Shown: positions 50,810 to 60,751 of the stretch, in pieces | How the letters are laid out: each line of letters begins with the position of its first letter | Position numbering within the stretch: the first letter of the stretch is position 1 | NCBI RefSeq assembly: GCF_024178315.1 | Contig: NZ_JAMZIK010000015.1 | Location: forward strand, 1-64,000 | Length of the DNA stretch: 64,000 nucleotides | Reading direction: 5' to 3' | From: Siccirubricoccus soli | GTDB lineage: Bacteria > Pseudomonadota > Alphaproteobacteria > Acetobacterales > Acetobacteraceae | Notes under the pieces: generated by a model | The model's input: only the letters and a program-made list of their open reading frames with translations | The model's database searches: none | Told to the model about the DNA's origin: nothing | Position numbers and translations under genes: made by a program

Positions 50810-52495
50810 ATGAAGCGCCATGGTTCGCCGGGCACGGCGTTCGGCCGTCGCCAATTCCTGGAAGCCGCTGCCGCCCTCGGCACGCTTGGCCTGTTGCCGG
50901 GCCAGGCCGGATCGGCCGAGTTGCCGCTGGAATTCGATGGGTCGCGGTTCCAGCTCGCCGCGCCGGAGCCGAACCCGAAGCGCGGCGGCGTGCTGCGCTA
51001 CGCCATCACCAGCCGCCCACCGCATTTCGACGTACATCAATCCGGCACGATCAACAGCCTCGGTGCCCAGGGCTGCATGTTCGACAACCTGATCCGCCGC
51101 GACCCGCGCGACAGCGGCAAGACCATCATCCCCGACCTCGCCCATAGCTGGCAGATCGCGCCGGACGGCAAGACCTACACCTTCCACCTGCGCGAGGGCG
51201 TACAGTTCCACGACGGCGCGGAGCTGACGGCGGAGGATGTGAAGGCGACCTATGATCGCATCGTCAGGCCGCCCGCCGGCGTCAGCATCCCGCGCAGCAC
51301 GCTGTTCGCCGCAGTCAGCGAGATCAATGCGAGGGATAAACGGACCATCGAGTTCAAGCTGGCCGAGGCGCGCCCGCCCAACTTCATCATGAGCGCCTTC
51401 GCCAGCGGCTGGAACGTCATCTTCCGCAAGAAGACGCTGGAGGATAACGGCTACAATTTGCGCCGCGTCGTCAACATCCCCGGCACCGGCCCGTTCCGCT
51501 CCGTCCGGCGGGTGGAAAACGAGGTGTGGGTGATGGAGCGCAACGCCAATTACTGGAACAAGGGCCTGCCCTACCTGGACGGCCTCGAATTCTACCACGC
51601 GCTGCCCTTCTCGCCGGAGCTCGGCTCGGCCCTGCTCTCCGGCCGCGTCGATTACGCCCGCATCATGGACCCCGTCTCCAACCGCCGGGCGCGGGCGACG
51701 CCCGGCATGTCCGGGGCGGATTTCTACCAGAGCGTGATCCAGGCCACCTGGGTCAATGCCAAGAAAAAGCCCCTGGACGATCCCCGGGTGCGTCGCGCAC
51801 TGCACCTGGTGCTAGACAAGAACGTGCTGGTGGAGGTGGTGAAGGATGTCGCGCCGATGATGGTTGGCGGCTTCATCTATCCCTTCTCGGATTTCGCCAC
51901 GCCGCGCGCCGAGCTGGTGAAGCGCATCGGCTACCAGACCGACACCACGGCGGCGGTGCGCGAGGCCAAGGCGCTGATGGCCGCAGCGGGCCAGGGCCGC
52001 GGCATCCGTGGGCTGGACCTCATCGTGCGCGACGTCGCCAGCTTCAAGCTTTGGGCGCAGGCCATCCAGGCCATGCTGCAGCAGGCGCTGAGCGTCGAAT
52101 GCCGGCTGCGCTCCGTGGTCGAGTCCGTGTGGTTCGACGACGTACGGTCCGGCAATTATGATCTGGCGATCGGCGCCGTCGTCTCCACCCTGCTCGATCC
52201 TTCGGACTACTTCAATGCCTGGTACAAGGAAGGCGGCTCCCAGAACTATTCCAACTGGTCCGACCCGAAGCTGGAGCCGCTGCTGCCGCAGATCGACAGC
52301 GAGGTGGACAGCGAGAAGCGGCTGGGCCTGATCCGCCAGGCGGAAGCGATCATGGAACAGAACCCGCCGCTGCTGCCGGTGGCGTGGGAGAAGATCATGG
52401 ATGGCTGGTACAATTACGTGAAGGGGCACGTGCCCTACGAATATTTCGGCATCTACGACGTGGTGAGGATGGACACGATGTGGCTGGACAAGTGA
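50810..52495 (+). CDS. Peptide/nickel-type ABC substrate-binding protein
   Basis: 561-residue exported protein with a twin-arginine signal (GRRQFLEAAAALGTLGLLPG). Family SBP_bac_5 motifs: KRGGVLRYAITSRPP, LAHSWQIAPDGKTYTFHLREGVQFHDGAELTAEDVKATYDR broken across residues about 115-150, and DPRVRRALHLVLDK. It binds the ligand for the adjacent permeases and ATPases. The 137-bp divergent gap to oppD holds the likely promoters. Twin-arginine export suggests folding with a ligand or cofactor before transport. Confidence 0.92.
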   Translation: MKRHGSPGTAFGRRQFLEAAAALGTLGLLPGQAGSAELPLEFDGSRFQLAAPEPNPKRGGVLRYAITSRPPHFDVHQSGTINSLGAQGCMFDNLIRRDPRDSGKTIIPDLAHSWQIAPDGKTYTFHLREGVQFHDGAELTAEDVKATYDRIVRPPAGVSIPRSTLFAAVSEINARDKRTIEFKLAEARPPNFIMSAFASGWNVIFRKKTLEDNGYNLRRVVNIPGTGPFRSVRRVENEVWVMERNANYWNKGLPYLDGLEFYHALPFSPELGSALLSGRVDYARIMDPVSNRRARATPGMSGADFYQSVIQATWVNAKKKPLDDPRVRRALHLVLDKNVLVEVVKDVAPMMVGGFIYPFSDFATPRAELVKRIGYQTDTTAAVREAKALMAAAGQGRGIRGLDLIVRDVASFKLWAQAIQAMLQQALSVECRLRSVVESVWFDDVRSGNYDLAIGAVVSTLLDPSDYFNAWYKEGGSQNYSNWSDPKLEPLLPQIDSEVDSEKRLGLIRQAEAIMEQNPPLLPVAWEKIMDGWYNYVKGHVPYEYFGIYDVVRMDTMWLDK

Positions 52496-52576
52496 ACCCG
52501 GCCGGAGATTTGGATTGCCGCGCGGCGATGCCGCTCGCTAGGCTTCCGGCATCATGAACCCTGGAGAATGCCGGGC

Positions 52577-52990
52577 ATGAGCAAGCACATCGTCGCCCGG
52601 GTGGCCGAGTTGCCGCCCGGCGAACGGAAGCTGGTAACGGTGAAGGGCCGGCCCATCGCGGTCTTCAACCTGGGCGGCGAGTTCTTCGGCCTGATGAATC
52701 GCTGCCCGCACCAGGGCGCGCCGCTCTGCGCCGGCGACCTCACCGGGTTGATGACCGCCGATACCCCCGGCGACTACCAGGTGTCCCGCCAGGGCGAGAT
52801 CATCCGCTGCCCCTGGCATGGCTGGGAATTCGACGTGCGCACCGGGCAGTCCTGGTGCGAGCCGTCGCGGATCAAAACGAAGCAGGTTCCGGTGGAGGTC
52901 GCCGCCGGCGAGGCGCTGGTGAAGGGCCCCTACGTGGCGGAAACGGTCGCCATAGCGGTGGAGGAGGACTACCTCATCGTCGAGGTCTGA
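52577..52990 (+). CDS. Rieske [2Fe-2S] ferredoxin-like protein
   Basis: 137-residue single-domain Rieske protein. Cluster motifs are CPHQGAPLC (first Cys-His pair) and CPWHGWEFD (second). No signal peptide or membrane anchor. I chose the ATG at 52577, with GGAGA about nine bases upstream. Such proteins donate electrons to aromatic-ring oxygenases or act as small redox partners; no oxygenase gene is adjacent. It lies between the peptide-type and sugar-type transporter genes. Confidence 0.85.
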   Translation: MSKHIVARVAELPPGERKLVTVKGRPIAVFNLGGEFFGLMNRCPHQGAPLCAGDLTGLMTADTPGDYQVSRQGEIIRCPWHGWEFDVRTGQSWCEPSRIKTKQVPVEVAAGEALVKGPYVAETVAIAVEEDYLIVEV

Positions 52991-53040
52991 CGCCTGCCTG
53001 AACGATAACCGGCGCCAGCCGGAACGCGGAGGAAGGTCGC

Positions 53041-53979
53041 ATGGGCGAGAGCAGCAGGGCTGCCCCGCATGGCTTGGCAATCCCAGCCCCGGCGCGCATC
53101 GCCGGCCGTGCGGCGCGCCGCTCGCATGACCGCTGGTTCACGCCCCTGGCGGTGCTGCCGACCTTCGTGGTGATGCTGCTGGTGTTCGGCCTGCCGCTGC
53201 TCTTCTCGCTCTATCTCAGCTTCACCGGCTGGTCGCTCAGCCAGGACCTGCTGGGCGGCGAATTCGTCGGCTGGGCAAACTACCAGGATCTGTTGGAGGA
53301 CCCGGTCTTCCTCGGCAGCCTCGGCATCACCTTCGGCTTCACGGCGGCAGCAGTCGCGGCACAGCTCGGGCTGGGTCTTGGCATCGCGCTACTGCTGAAC
53401 ATGGACCTGCCGCATATGCGTGCCTTCCGCACCGCGCTGATCGTGCCGATGATGATCACGCCGATCGTTGGCGCGCTGTGCTGGAAGCTGCTCCTAGATC
53501 CCAGCCATGGCGTGTTCAATCACTGGATCGGCGAGCGCATCGTCTGGCTCGGCATGCCGGGCACCGCGCTGGCGGCGGTGTGGCTGGTGAATGTCTGGCA
53601 CAGCACGCCCTACGTCGCGCTGATTCTGCTGGCCGGGCTGCGCTCCCTGCCCAGCGAGCCCGGCGAGGCGGCGGCGATCGACGGCGCCAGCCGGCTGCAG
53701 ATGTTCCGCCACGTGACCCTGCCGCTGCTGCGGCCCTACCTGCTGGTGGCGCTGCTGCTGCGGACCATCTTCGAGTTCCGCGCCTTCGACAACATCTACG
53801 CCATGACCGGCGGCGGCCCGGCCAACAGCACCATGGTGCTGTCGATGTTCACCTATCTCGTCTCCTTCGTGCGCTTCGATTTCAGCCTCGGCGCCGCGGC
53901 CTCCTGGATGATGCTGGTGATGTCGATGCTGATGTGCCTGGTCTTCATCACGGTGATCCGCCGCCGGGATGCCAACTGA
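53041..53979 (+). CDS. Carbohydrate-type ABC permease (MalF/UgpA-like)
   Basis: 312-residue inner-membrane permease with six helices; EAA loop GEAAAIDGASRLQMFRHVTLP is standard. GCGGAGGAAGGTCGC precedes the ATG at 53041. Its stop overlaps the next permease by 1 bp. It probably imports a sugar or another small solute. Confidence 0.92.
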   Translation: MGESSRAAPHGLAIPAPARIAGRAARRSHDRWFTPLAVLPTFVVMLLVFGLPLLFSLYLSFTGWSLSQDLLGGEFVGWANYQDLLEDPVFLGSLGITFGFTAAAVAAQLGLGLGIALLLNMDLPHMRAFRTALIVPMMITPIVGALCWKLLLDPSHGVFNHWIGERIVWLGMPGTALAAVWLVNVWHSTPYVALILLAGLRSLPSEPGEAAAIDGASRLQMFRHVTLPLLRPYLLVALLLRTIFEFRAFDNIYAMTGGGPANSTMVLSMFTYLVSFVRFDFSLGAAASWMMLVMSMLMCLVFITVIRRRDAN

Positions 53980-54827
53980 TGGCCATCGTCACCGGCTCCC
54001 GCCGCACCCGCAAACTGGAGGCGGCACTGGTCTACCTGGCGCTGGCGCTGCTGGCGGCGGCGTTCCTGTTCCCGCTGCTCTGGGTTCTGGGGCTCTCGCT
54101 GAAGACCCGCCCGCAGATCTTCAGCAATCCGCCGCTCTACCTGTGGTGGCCGACGCTCGAGCATTATCTGGACGTGCTGTCGCGAGCGGATTTCCTCAGG
54201 GCCTTTCTCAATACGCTGATCGTCTCCGCCTCTGCCGTGCTGCTCTCGCTCGGCGTCGGCGTGCCGGCGGCCTATGCCTTTGCGCGGTTTCCCTTCCGTG
54301 GCAGCGCCTTCCTGTTCTTCGGCCTGCTGGTCATGCGCATGCTGCCGCCGATCGCAGTGCTGGTACCGATGTACGTGCTGTTCACCAGGCTCGGCCTGGC
54401 GACGACGCGGCTCAGCGTGGTGCTGGCCTACACCACCTTTAGCCTGCCGCTGGTGGTCTGGATCATGCGCGGCTTCTTCGAGGATCTGCCGAAGGAGCTG
54501 GAAGAAAGCGCCTGGATCGATGGCGCCACCCGCACCGCCGCCTTCTGGCGCGTGGTGCTGCCGCTGGCGCGGCCGGGCATGGTCGCTTCCAGCATCCTCT
54601 GCCTGCAATTGGCGTGGAACGACTTCCTCTTCGCCGCGGTGCTCACCAACAATGCGACGCAGACCTTGCCGGTGCTGATGGCCGGCTTCTCCGGCGGCGA
54701 TTCCGGCGTGGATTGGGGTGCCATGACAGCGTCCGGCATGCTGGTGATCCTGCCGGTGATCGTCTTCTCCTTCATGGCGCAGCGCCACCTCGTCGCCGGC
54801 CTCTCTTCGGGTTCGGTGAAGGGATGA
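53979..54827 (+). CDS. Carbohydrate-type ABC permease (MalG/UgpE-like)
   Basis: 282-residue permease, EAA loop ELEESAWIDGATRTAAFWRV. ATG at 53979 overlaps the previous stop. There is no ATPase gene in this cluster; the two peptide-type ATPases at 48.6-50.7 kb are of a different family, so a shared MalK/MsmX-like ATPase encoded elsewhere is likely. Confidence 0.92.
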   Translation: MAIVTGSRRTRKLEAALVYLALALLAAAFLFPLLWVLGLSLKTRPQIFSNPPLYLWWPTLEHYLDVLSRADFLRAFLNTLIVSASAVLLSLGVGVPAAYAFARFPFRGSAFLFFGLLVMRMLPPIAVLVPMYVLFTRLGLATTRLSVVLAYTTFSLPLVVWIMRGFFEDLPKELEESAWIDGATRTAAFWRVVLPLARPGMVASSILCLQLAWNDFLFAAVLTNNATQTLPVLMAGFSGGDSGVDWGAMTASGMLVILPVIVFSFMAQRHLVAGLSSGSVKG

Positions 54828-54868
54828 GCGGCGCCGATGCGGCAAGCGCAACCAACGGGAGAACGACC

Positions 54869-56170
54869 ATGGACGGGATGAGTCGCCGCCGCGCCTTGCA
54901 GGCCTCGCTGGGCGCCACGGCCCTGCTCGCTGCCCCCGCCCGGGCGCAGCCGCGGCCGGAGAAGCTGGTCTATATCGGCGAGAACCAGGGCGGCTGGAAG
55001 CGCACCCTGATGGAAGAGGTCGCCCCAGCCTTCGAGCACGAGACCGGCATCCGGGTGGAGTTCACCATGCTGCCGGTGGACGCCTGGCGGGCCCGGCTGA
55101 AGGCCGAGCTCGGCGCCGGCTCCACCGGCATCGACATTGCGCAATGGTCAGTCGGCATGGCCGGCTGGATGGCACCGCATCTGCTGGACCATGAGCAGGT
55201 GGTGGCGAAGATCGCGCAGCGCGACCGCGACTTCGCCTGGGACGATTTCCTCGCCGGCAGCAAGCGCGCGGCGACCTATGACGGCAAGCTGGTCGGCATC
55301 CCTTACCGCATCACCACCGGCATCCTGCACTACCAGAAGGCGCTGCTGGCCCAGGCCGGCTTCGCCCAGGCGCCGCAAACCTTCGCGGAGTTCGAACGCG
55401 TTGCGCTGGCGGTGAATGCGCCACCCGAGCGCTACGCCTTCGGCATCATGGGCAAGCAGGGATCGGGCAGTTATACCAGCCTCGCCTCCTGGCTCTATTC
55501 CGCCGGCGCACAGCTTGTCGATTTCAAGACCGGCGAGGTCTTCATCAACCAGCCGAAGGCGGTGGAGGCGCTGCAATTCTACGCCGACCTGATGGTGAAG
55601 CATAAGGTCGTGCCGCCCGAGGTCACCACTTGGGAATACGACGAGATCATCGCCGGCGGTCAGCGCGACCGCTATGTGATGACCCAGACCTTCGCGCCCT
55701 ACGGCACCTTGATCAACGACCCAGCCAATTCGCGCACCGCCGGCCGCTGGGCCTGGGACACCGTCCCGGGCCACACCGCGAAGGACCAAAGCCGCACCTG
55801 GATCGACGGGCATTTCCTGGCGGTGCCGCGCTACACCCGGAATGCCGACTGGGCAATCGAGTTCATCCGCATGGCCACCAGCCAGCAGTGGCATCTGCGC
55901 TCCATGGAGCGTGGCAATGCGCCGCCGCGCGGCTCGGTGCTGCGCGACAGCGACATGGTGGCGAAGCTGGGCTGGCCGCCGGTGGCCGCGGCGGCAATCG
56001 AGACCGGATTCCCGACACCTGCCCACCCGGCCTGGGATACACTGGAACTGGCGCTGCGCAGCGGCATCTCCGAGACGCTGCAGGGCCAGAAGTCGGCGAA
56101 GCAGGCGCTGGATGCGGTGGCGGCGGATTGGCAGCGCAGCCTGCGTCGTGCCGGCATCCGGCGCGGGTGA
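54869..56170 (+). CDS. Carbohydrate-type ABC substrate-binding protein
   Basis: 433-residue exported binding protein of the SBP_bac_1 family with a Tat-like signal (MSRRRALQASLGATALLAAPA). I chose the ATG at 54869 (GGGAGA upstream) over the upstream-overlapping ATG at 54824 because it places the signal near the N-terminus. It presents the solute to the two permeases immediately upstream. Two amidohydrolase genes follow and probably process the imported compound. Confidence 0.88.
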   Translation: MDGMSRRRALQASLGATALLAAPARAQPRPEKLVYIGENQGGWKRTLMEEVAPAFEHETGIRVEFTMLPVDAWRARLKAELGAGSTGIDIAQWSVGMAGWMAPHLLDHEQVVAKIAQRDRDFAWDDFLAGSKRAATYDGKLVGIPYRITTGILHYQKALLAQAGFAQAPQTFAEFERVALAVNAPPERYAFGIMGKQGSGSYTSLASWLYSAGAQLVDFKTGEVFINQPKAVEALQFYADLMVKHKVVPPEVTTWEYDEIIAGGQRDRYVMTQTFAPYGTLINDPANSRTAGRWAWDTVPGHTAKDQSRTWIDGHFLAVPRYTRNADWAIEFIRMATSQQWHLRSMERGNAPPRGSVLRDSDMVAKLGWPPVAAAAIETGFPTPAHPAWDTLELALRSGISETLQGQKSAKQALDAVAADWQRSLRRAGIRRG

Positions 56171-56180
56171 GGAGCGAGGC

Positions 56181-57284
56181 ATGAACGTTATCCTGCCGAA
56201 TCAGACCACCACCAACCCCGTCACGCGCGGCGCCATCGATTGCGACCTGCATCCTGGCGTGCCCGGCATCGCCACGCTGCTGCCCTACATGAACGCGTTC
56301 TGGCAGGACTCCTTCGTCCGCCGCGGCATGGATGGCTTCGACTTGGCCAGCTACCCGCCCGGGGCGCCGATCACCTGCCGCCCGGATTGGCGGCCGGCCA
56401 GCGGCAAGCCCGGCACCGACCTGGCTCAGCTCCGCGCCCAGGCGCTGGATGGCTTCGGCACCCGCTTCGCCATCTGCAATACGCTCTATGGCGGCCAGGT
56501 GGCGGTCAGCGAGACCATGGGTGCCGCGATCTGCAGCGCCATCAATGACTGGATCGCGGCGGAATGGTTGGCGGCGGATCCGCGGCTGCGCGCTTCCATC
56601 GTGGTGCCGGCCCAGGCGCCGCATCTGGCGGTGGAGGAGATCGAGAGGCTCGCCGGCGACCATCGTTTCGTCCAGATCCTGCTGCCGGCAGCGGCCGAGC
56701 TGCTCTACGGCAAGAGCTATTACTGGCCGATCTGGGCGGCAGCGGAGAAGCACGGGCTGCCGGTGGGGCTGCATGCGGGCTCCATGTTCCGCTATGCCCC
56801 GACCTCGAATGGCTGGCCCTCCCACTACCTGCACGACTATGTCAGCCAGTCCCAGATCTTCGAGGACCAGCTGCTGAGCCTTGTCTCGGAAGGCGTCTTC
56901 GCCCGCTACCCGACGCTGCGCATCGTGCTGCTGGAATCGGGCGTGAGCTGGCTGCCGGGCTTTCTCTGGCGCGGCGTGAAGACCTGGCGCGGCGTGCGCT
57001 CCGAAGTGCCCTGGGTGAAGCAATCGCCGGCCGAGATCATCCGCGCGCATGTCCGCCTGACCGTGCAGCCCTTCGACGTGCCGGCCGATGACGCCACCGC
57101 CGTGGCTGACATCCTCCGCCAGATCGGCGCCGATGACATGCTGCTCTTCGCCACGGATTACCCGCATTGGCAGTTCGAGGGCGACCACGTCCTGCCACCT
57201 GGAATTCCGCCCGAGACCTTGCGGCGGATCATGCTGGACAACCCGCTGGCCACCTACCCCCGGCTGCAGGAGAGCATCGCATGA
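56181..57284 (+). CDS. Amidohydrolase 2-type hydrolase (COG2159-like) 1
   Basis: 367-residue TIM-barrel hydrolase/decarboxylase of the ACMSD-like group. DCDLHPGVPG at the N-terminus carries a D-x-H variant of the metal motif; a second His is in GLHAGSMFRY and the C-terminal Asp/His in TDYPHWQFEGD. GAGGCATG is close to the ATG at 56181. It is followed by a clear paralogue overlapping by 4 bp. Both probably act on the solute imported by the adjacent ABC transporter, perhaps by decarboxylation or hydrolysis. Confidence 0.85.
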   Translation: MNVILPNQTTTNPVTRGAIDCDLHPGVPGIATLLPYMNAFWQDSFVRRGMDGFDLASYPPGAPITCRPDWRPASGKPGTDLAQLRAQALDGFGTRFAICNTLYGGQVAVSETMGAAICSAINDWIAAEWLAADPRLRASIVVPAQAPHLAVEEIERLAGDHRFVQILLPAAAELLYGKSYYWPIWAAAEKHGLPVGLHAGSMFRYAPTSNGWPSHYLHDYVSQSQIFEDQLLSLVSEGVFARYPTLRIVLLESGVSWLPGFLWRGVKTWRGVRSEVPWVKQSPAEIIRAHVRLTVQPFDVPADDATAVADILRQIGADDMLLFATDYPHWQFEGDHVLPPGIPPETLRRIMLDNPLATYPRLQESIA

Positions 57285-58381
57285 GCGAGATCCTCGAAGC
57301 GCGCCCCGTGGCGCAGGCGACGAAGCTGCGCATCATCGACAGCGACATCCACCCCTCGCTGCGTTCGGAGGCAGACCTCAACCCCTTTCTCTCGGCCCGC
57401 TGGCGGCAGCATGTCGCGGAATACGGCAAGCTCGGCCGTGGCCCCTACGCGGCGCGCAACACCTATCCCCGCTTCCAGCCCTTCCTGTCGCGGCGGGACA
57501 GCTTCCCGCCCAATGGCGGCCCGCCCGGCTCCGACCTCGCCTTCATGCGGGCGCAATTGCTCGACCTCTACGACATCGAATACGGCATCCTCGAGCCGTT
57601 GATGCCGAGCAACCTGGTCCGCAACCTGGAGCTCAGCGCTGCGCTGTGCAGCGCCATCAATGACTGGCAAGTGGCGGCCTTCACCTCGCAGGAGAAGCGG
57701 CTGCGCGCCTCCATCCAAATCCCCTTCGAGGATGCGAGGGCTGCCGTCGCCGAGATCGACAGGCGCGTCGCCAACCGTGACTTTGCGCAGGTCCAGCTCA
57801 CCTCCCGCAGCACCGAGCCGCTGGGCCGCCCGCGCTACTGGCCGATCTTCGAGGCGGCGGCGCATCACGGGCTGCCGATCGGCCTGCATGTCGGCGGCGA
57901 GGCGGGGTACGCCCCGACCGCTGCCGGCTGGCCTTCCTTCTACATCGAGGACCATCACGGCCTTACCCATACCATGCAGTGCCAGGTGACCAGCATGGTG
58001 CTGGAGGGGGTGTTCGAGCGTTTTCCCACGCTCAAGATCATCCTGATCGAGGGCGGCTTCGCCTGGCTGCCGGTGCTGGCCTGGCGGCTCGACCGGCACT
58101 GGGAGAAGATGCGCGGGGAGGTACCCCATCTGAAGCAGCCGCCCTCGGCCTATATCCGTCGCAATCTGTGGGTCTCCACCCAACCGATGGAGGAGCCGGA
58201 GGATCCCGAGGATTTGCGGCGGGTGCTGTCGCGGATCGGCTGGGACCGCGTGCTGTTCGCCACCGATTATCCGCACTGGGATTTCGACGACCCGCGCTAT
58301 GCCTTCCCCTGCCGCCTCAGCGAAACGGAACGACGAGCCATCTTCCGCGGCAATGCGGAAGCGGTCTATCGGTTCGACTGA
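57281..58381 (+). CDS. Amidohydrolase 2-type hydrolase (COG2159-like) 2
   Basis: 366-residue paralogue of the previous gene with matching landmarks (DSDIHPS, GLHVGGEAGYAPT, TDYPHWDFDDP) and the same length, so the pair arose by tandem duplication. They may act as a hetero-oligomer or on successive substrates. ATG overlaps the preceding stop. Both genes end the sugar-type ABC operon. Confidence 0.85.
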   Translation: MSEILEARPVAQATKLRIIDSDIHPSLRSEADLNPFLSARWRQHVAEYGKLGRGPYAARNTYPRFQPFLSRRDSFPPNGGPPGSDLAFMRAQLLDLYDIEYGILEPLMPSNLVRNLELSAALCSAINDWQVAAFTSQEKRLRASIQIPFEDARAAVAEIDRRVANRDFAQVQLTSRSTEPLGRPRYWPIFEAAAHHGLPIGLHVGGEAGYAPTAAGWPSFYIEDHHGLTHTMQCQVTSMVLEGVFERFPTLKIILIEGGFAWLPVLAWRLDRHWEKMRGEVPHLKQPPSAYIRRNLWVSTQPMEEPEDPEDLRRVLSRIGWDRVLFATDYPHWDFDDPRYAFPCRLSETERRAIFRGNAEAVYRFD

Positions 58382-58574
58382 GGGCCGTCGGAGGGCGCTG
58401 GCGGATCCGGGAATCGCATCTCCGCATAACGACGCTGGGCCGCGATGCCGAAGTGAGCGCGGCCCCATCGGTGCAACTTTGTCGCACTGAACGCCACCGC
58501 CGCGCGGCGGCAGTTCGCGAAGGCCGGGGCGATGATCCGGCGCCTCGGCCCGCGCATCAATTGACCCTGGCCGC

Positions 58575-59117
58575 TTATCCGTCACGCCGTGCGATGGACC
58601 GGCGTGTCAGCAATTCGGCCACGTCGGAAGCTCCCATCGCCTTGGCGGCCGCCATGGCGCTCAGGCCAGTGGCATCGCGCAATTCCGCGTCGGCGCCCCG
58701 GGCCAGGAGCAATTCGACGATGGCGACGCGGTTGAACATCGCGGCCAGAATCAGCGGTGTCCGCCCGCCATCGGCCCGGCCGTCCACGGCGGCGCCGCCC
58801 TCCAGCAGCAGCTGCACGACCTCCGCATCGCCCTTGAACGCCGCGCCGGCCAAGGGGGTCTGGCCTCGGTCATTCGCCAGCCCCGGGTCCGCGCCCCGGG
58901 CAAGCAGCACCCGCACGGCTTCCGCCTGACCATGATAGCTGGCCAGCATCAGGAGACTGTCGCCCTTCTCGTTGCGTAGGTTGGGCGGCAGGCCCATGGC
59001 CAGCAGCTCCTCCAGCTCCTGTGCCCGTCCGCCGCGGGCATAGCCGAAGACGCGCGCCGCGAAGGCAAGCGTCGCGGCGTCCAGCTCCTGCGGCCTGGCT
59101 GCGGTCTCGTCGGCCAT
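58575..59117 (-). CDS. Ankyrin-repeat protein, catalase partner (AnkB-like)
   Basis: 180-residue protein made of about four ankyrin repeats (GDSLLMLASYHGQAEAVRVLL, GQTPLAGAAFKGDAEVVQLLL in two of them, cut to their conserved ends) and no signal. It lies 20 bp downstream of the catalase gene in the same orientation. In Pseudomonas the analogous AnkB protein supports catalase activity, so a similar role is inferred from context. Confidence 0.85.
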   Translation of the reverse strand: MADETAARPQELDAATLAFAARVFGYARGGRAQELEELLAMGLPPNLRNEKGDSLLMLASYHGQAEAVRVLLARGADPGLANDRGQTPLAGAAFKGDAEVVQLLLEGGAAVDGRADGGRTPLILAAMFNRVAIVELLLARGADAELRDATGLSAMAAAKAMGASDVAELLTRRSIARRDG

Positions 59118-59137
59118 CTGGCGTCCCGTCCTGCCTG

Positions 59138-60751
59138 CTACTCCGCGGCCCGAGGCTGGCCGGGCTGCGTGCCCGGCGGATCCTCCGCCCGGCCGCTCGT
59201 ATAGGTCGGTCCCTGGCGCCGCTCGCCCGGCGCGGGCTTGCCTGGCAGAGGCGGCAGCGCCTTCGCGCGCTCCAGGTCCATGCCCGCCGCCTGCGCCACC
59301 CGCGTGCCGTAGTCAGGGTCGCAATGCCAGAAATGCCAGATCATGCGGAGGGCAATCTCCTCCGGGCAGGCCCGCATATCCTGGCCGAGGTTGGCAATCA
59401 GGTCGTCGCGTTCCCATTCCTCGAAGCTGCGGTAGCGCTCGCCCGCCTGGCGGTAGTCGTCCTGCGTGCGGGTGGTCTGGTAGCGGCCGAGATGGCCCTC
59501 GACCCATTGATGGTATTCCCGCGCGGTTCGCGGCGCTTCCTGCAGCCCGCCCTGGGAGCTGGGCTCGTAATTGACGTGCTTGTTTGCGCCAGCCTGGTCC
59601 ACGTAATAGGCCATCGGCCCGCCCTGCTGGTTGGTGCGCACCTGGGCGCCCTTGGCCGAGTTCACCGGAAGCTGCAGGTAATTCGCCCCGACGCGGTAGC
59701 GCTGGGTATCCGAGTAGGACAGGGTCCGCCCCTGCAGCATCTTGTCGTCCGAGAAGTCGATGCCATCCACCAGCACGCCGGTGCCGAAGGCGGATTGCTC
59801 GGTCTCCGCATGGACGTTGTCCGGGTTCCGGTTCAGCACCATCCGGCCGATCTTCCGCAGGGGAAATTTATCCTCCGGCCAGCGCTTGGTGTCGTCCAGC
59901 GGGTCGAAGTCGAGCTCGGGATGCTCGCCATCCTCCATGAGCTGAACGCAGAAATCCCATTCCGGGAAATTCCCGCTCTCGATCGCCTCATAGAGGTCCT
60001 TGGTCGCATGGCCGACCTCCTTCGCCTGGATCTCGGCCGCCTGGGCGGAGGTGAGGTTGCGCACGCCCTGCTTCGGCACCCAGGAGAATTTGGCGAGATG
60101 CGCGACGCCTTCCGCATTCACCAGCTTGTAGGTGTTGACCGAGGATCCTTCCATCTCACGGTAGCTCGCGGGAATGCCCCAGGGACTCTTCACCCAGGTT
60201 ACCATGTGCAGCGCTTCCGGATGGTGCTGCACGAAGTCGTAGAAGCGCCAAGCTTCCTGTCGGTTGGTCACCGGGTCCGGCTTGAAGGCGTGGATCATGT
60301 CCGGGAATTTGATGGCGTCGCGGATGAAGAAGATCCGGAGGTTATTCCCGACGAGGTCCCAATTGCCGTCCTCCGTGTAGAATTTCACGGCGAAGCCGCG
60401 CGGGTCGCGCGCCGTCTCCGGGCTGTCCTTGCTGCCGATCACGGTGGAGAAGCGCACGAAGAGCTCGGTGCGGTGCCCGGCCTTGGTCAGCACCTTGGCG
60501 CGGGTGTATTTCGCTGCCGGCTCGTCGCCGATCTTTCCGCTCGCCTCGAAATAGCCGTAGGCGCCGGTGCCGCGGGCATGCACCACCCGCTCCGGTATCC
60601 GCTCCCGGTCAAAATGCGTGATCTTCTCGATGAACTGGTAATTCTCCAGCGTCGCAGGGCCGCGCTCGCCGACGCTGCGCAGGCTCTGGTTGTCGAGGAC
60701 GGGATGGCCCTGCCTGGTCGTCAGGAAAGGACCGTTGGCTTGACCGCTCAT
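59138..60751 (-). CDS. Monofunctional heme catalase
   Basis: 537-residue catalase that dismutates hydrogen peroxide. Catalytic His58 (RVVHARGTG), the active-site Asn in [10 protein letters not shown], and the heme Tyr in the [10 protein letters not shown] motif near 340 are present; [19 protein letters not shown] is diagnostic. AAAAGGGAC precedes the ATG. It forms a unit with the ankyrin-repeat gene. Length fits a small-subunit clade catalase. Upstream lies a 672-bp gap. Confidence 0.95.
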   Translation of the reverse strand: MSGQANGPFLTTRQGHPVLDNQSLRSVGERGPATLENYQFIEKITHFDRERIPERVVHARGTGAYGYFEASGKIGDEPAAKYTRAKVLTKAGHRTELFVRFSTVIGSKDSPETARDPRGFAVKFYTEDGNWDLVGNNLRIFFIRDAIKFPDMIHAFKPDPVTNRQEAWRFYDFVQHHPEALHMVTWVKSPWGIPASYREMEGSSVNTYKLVNAEGVAHLAKFSWVPKQGVRNLTSAQAAEIQAKEVGHATKDLYEAIESGNFPEWDFCVQLMEDGEHPELDFDPLDDTKRWPEDKFPLRKIGRMVLNRNPDNVHAETEQSAFGTGVLVDGIDFSDDKMLQGRTLSYSDTQRYRVGANYLQLPVNSAKGAQVRTNQQGGPMAYYVDQAGANKHVNYEPSSQGGLQEAPRTAREYHQWVEGHLGRYQTTRTQDDYRQAGERYRSFEEWERDDLIANLGQDMRACPEEIALRMIWHFWHCDPDYGTRVAQAAGMDLERAKALPPLPGKPAPGERRQGPTYTSGRAEDPPGTQPGQPRAAE

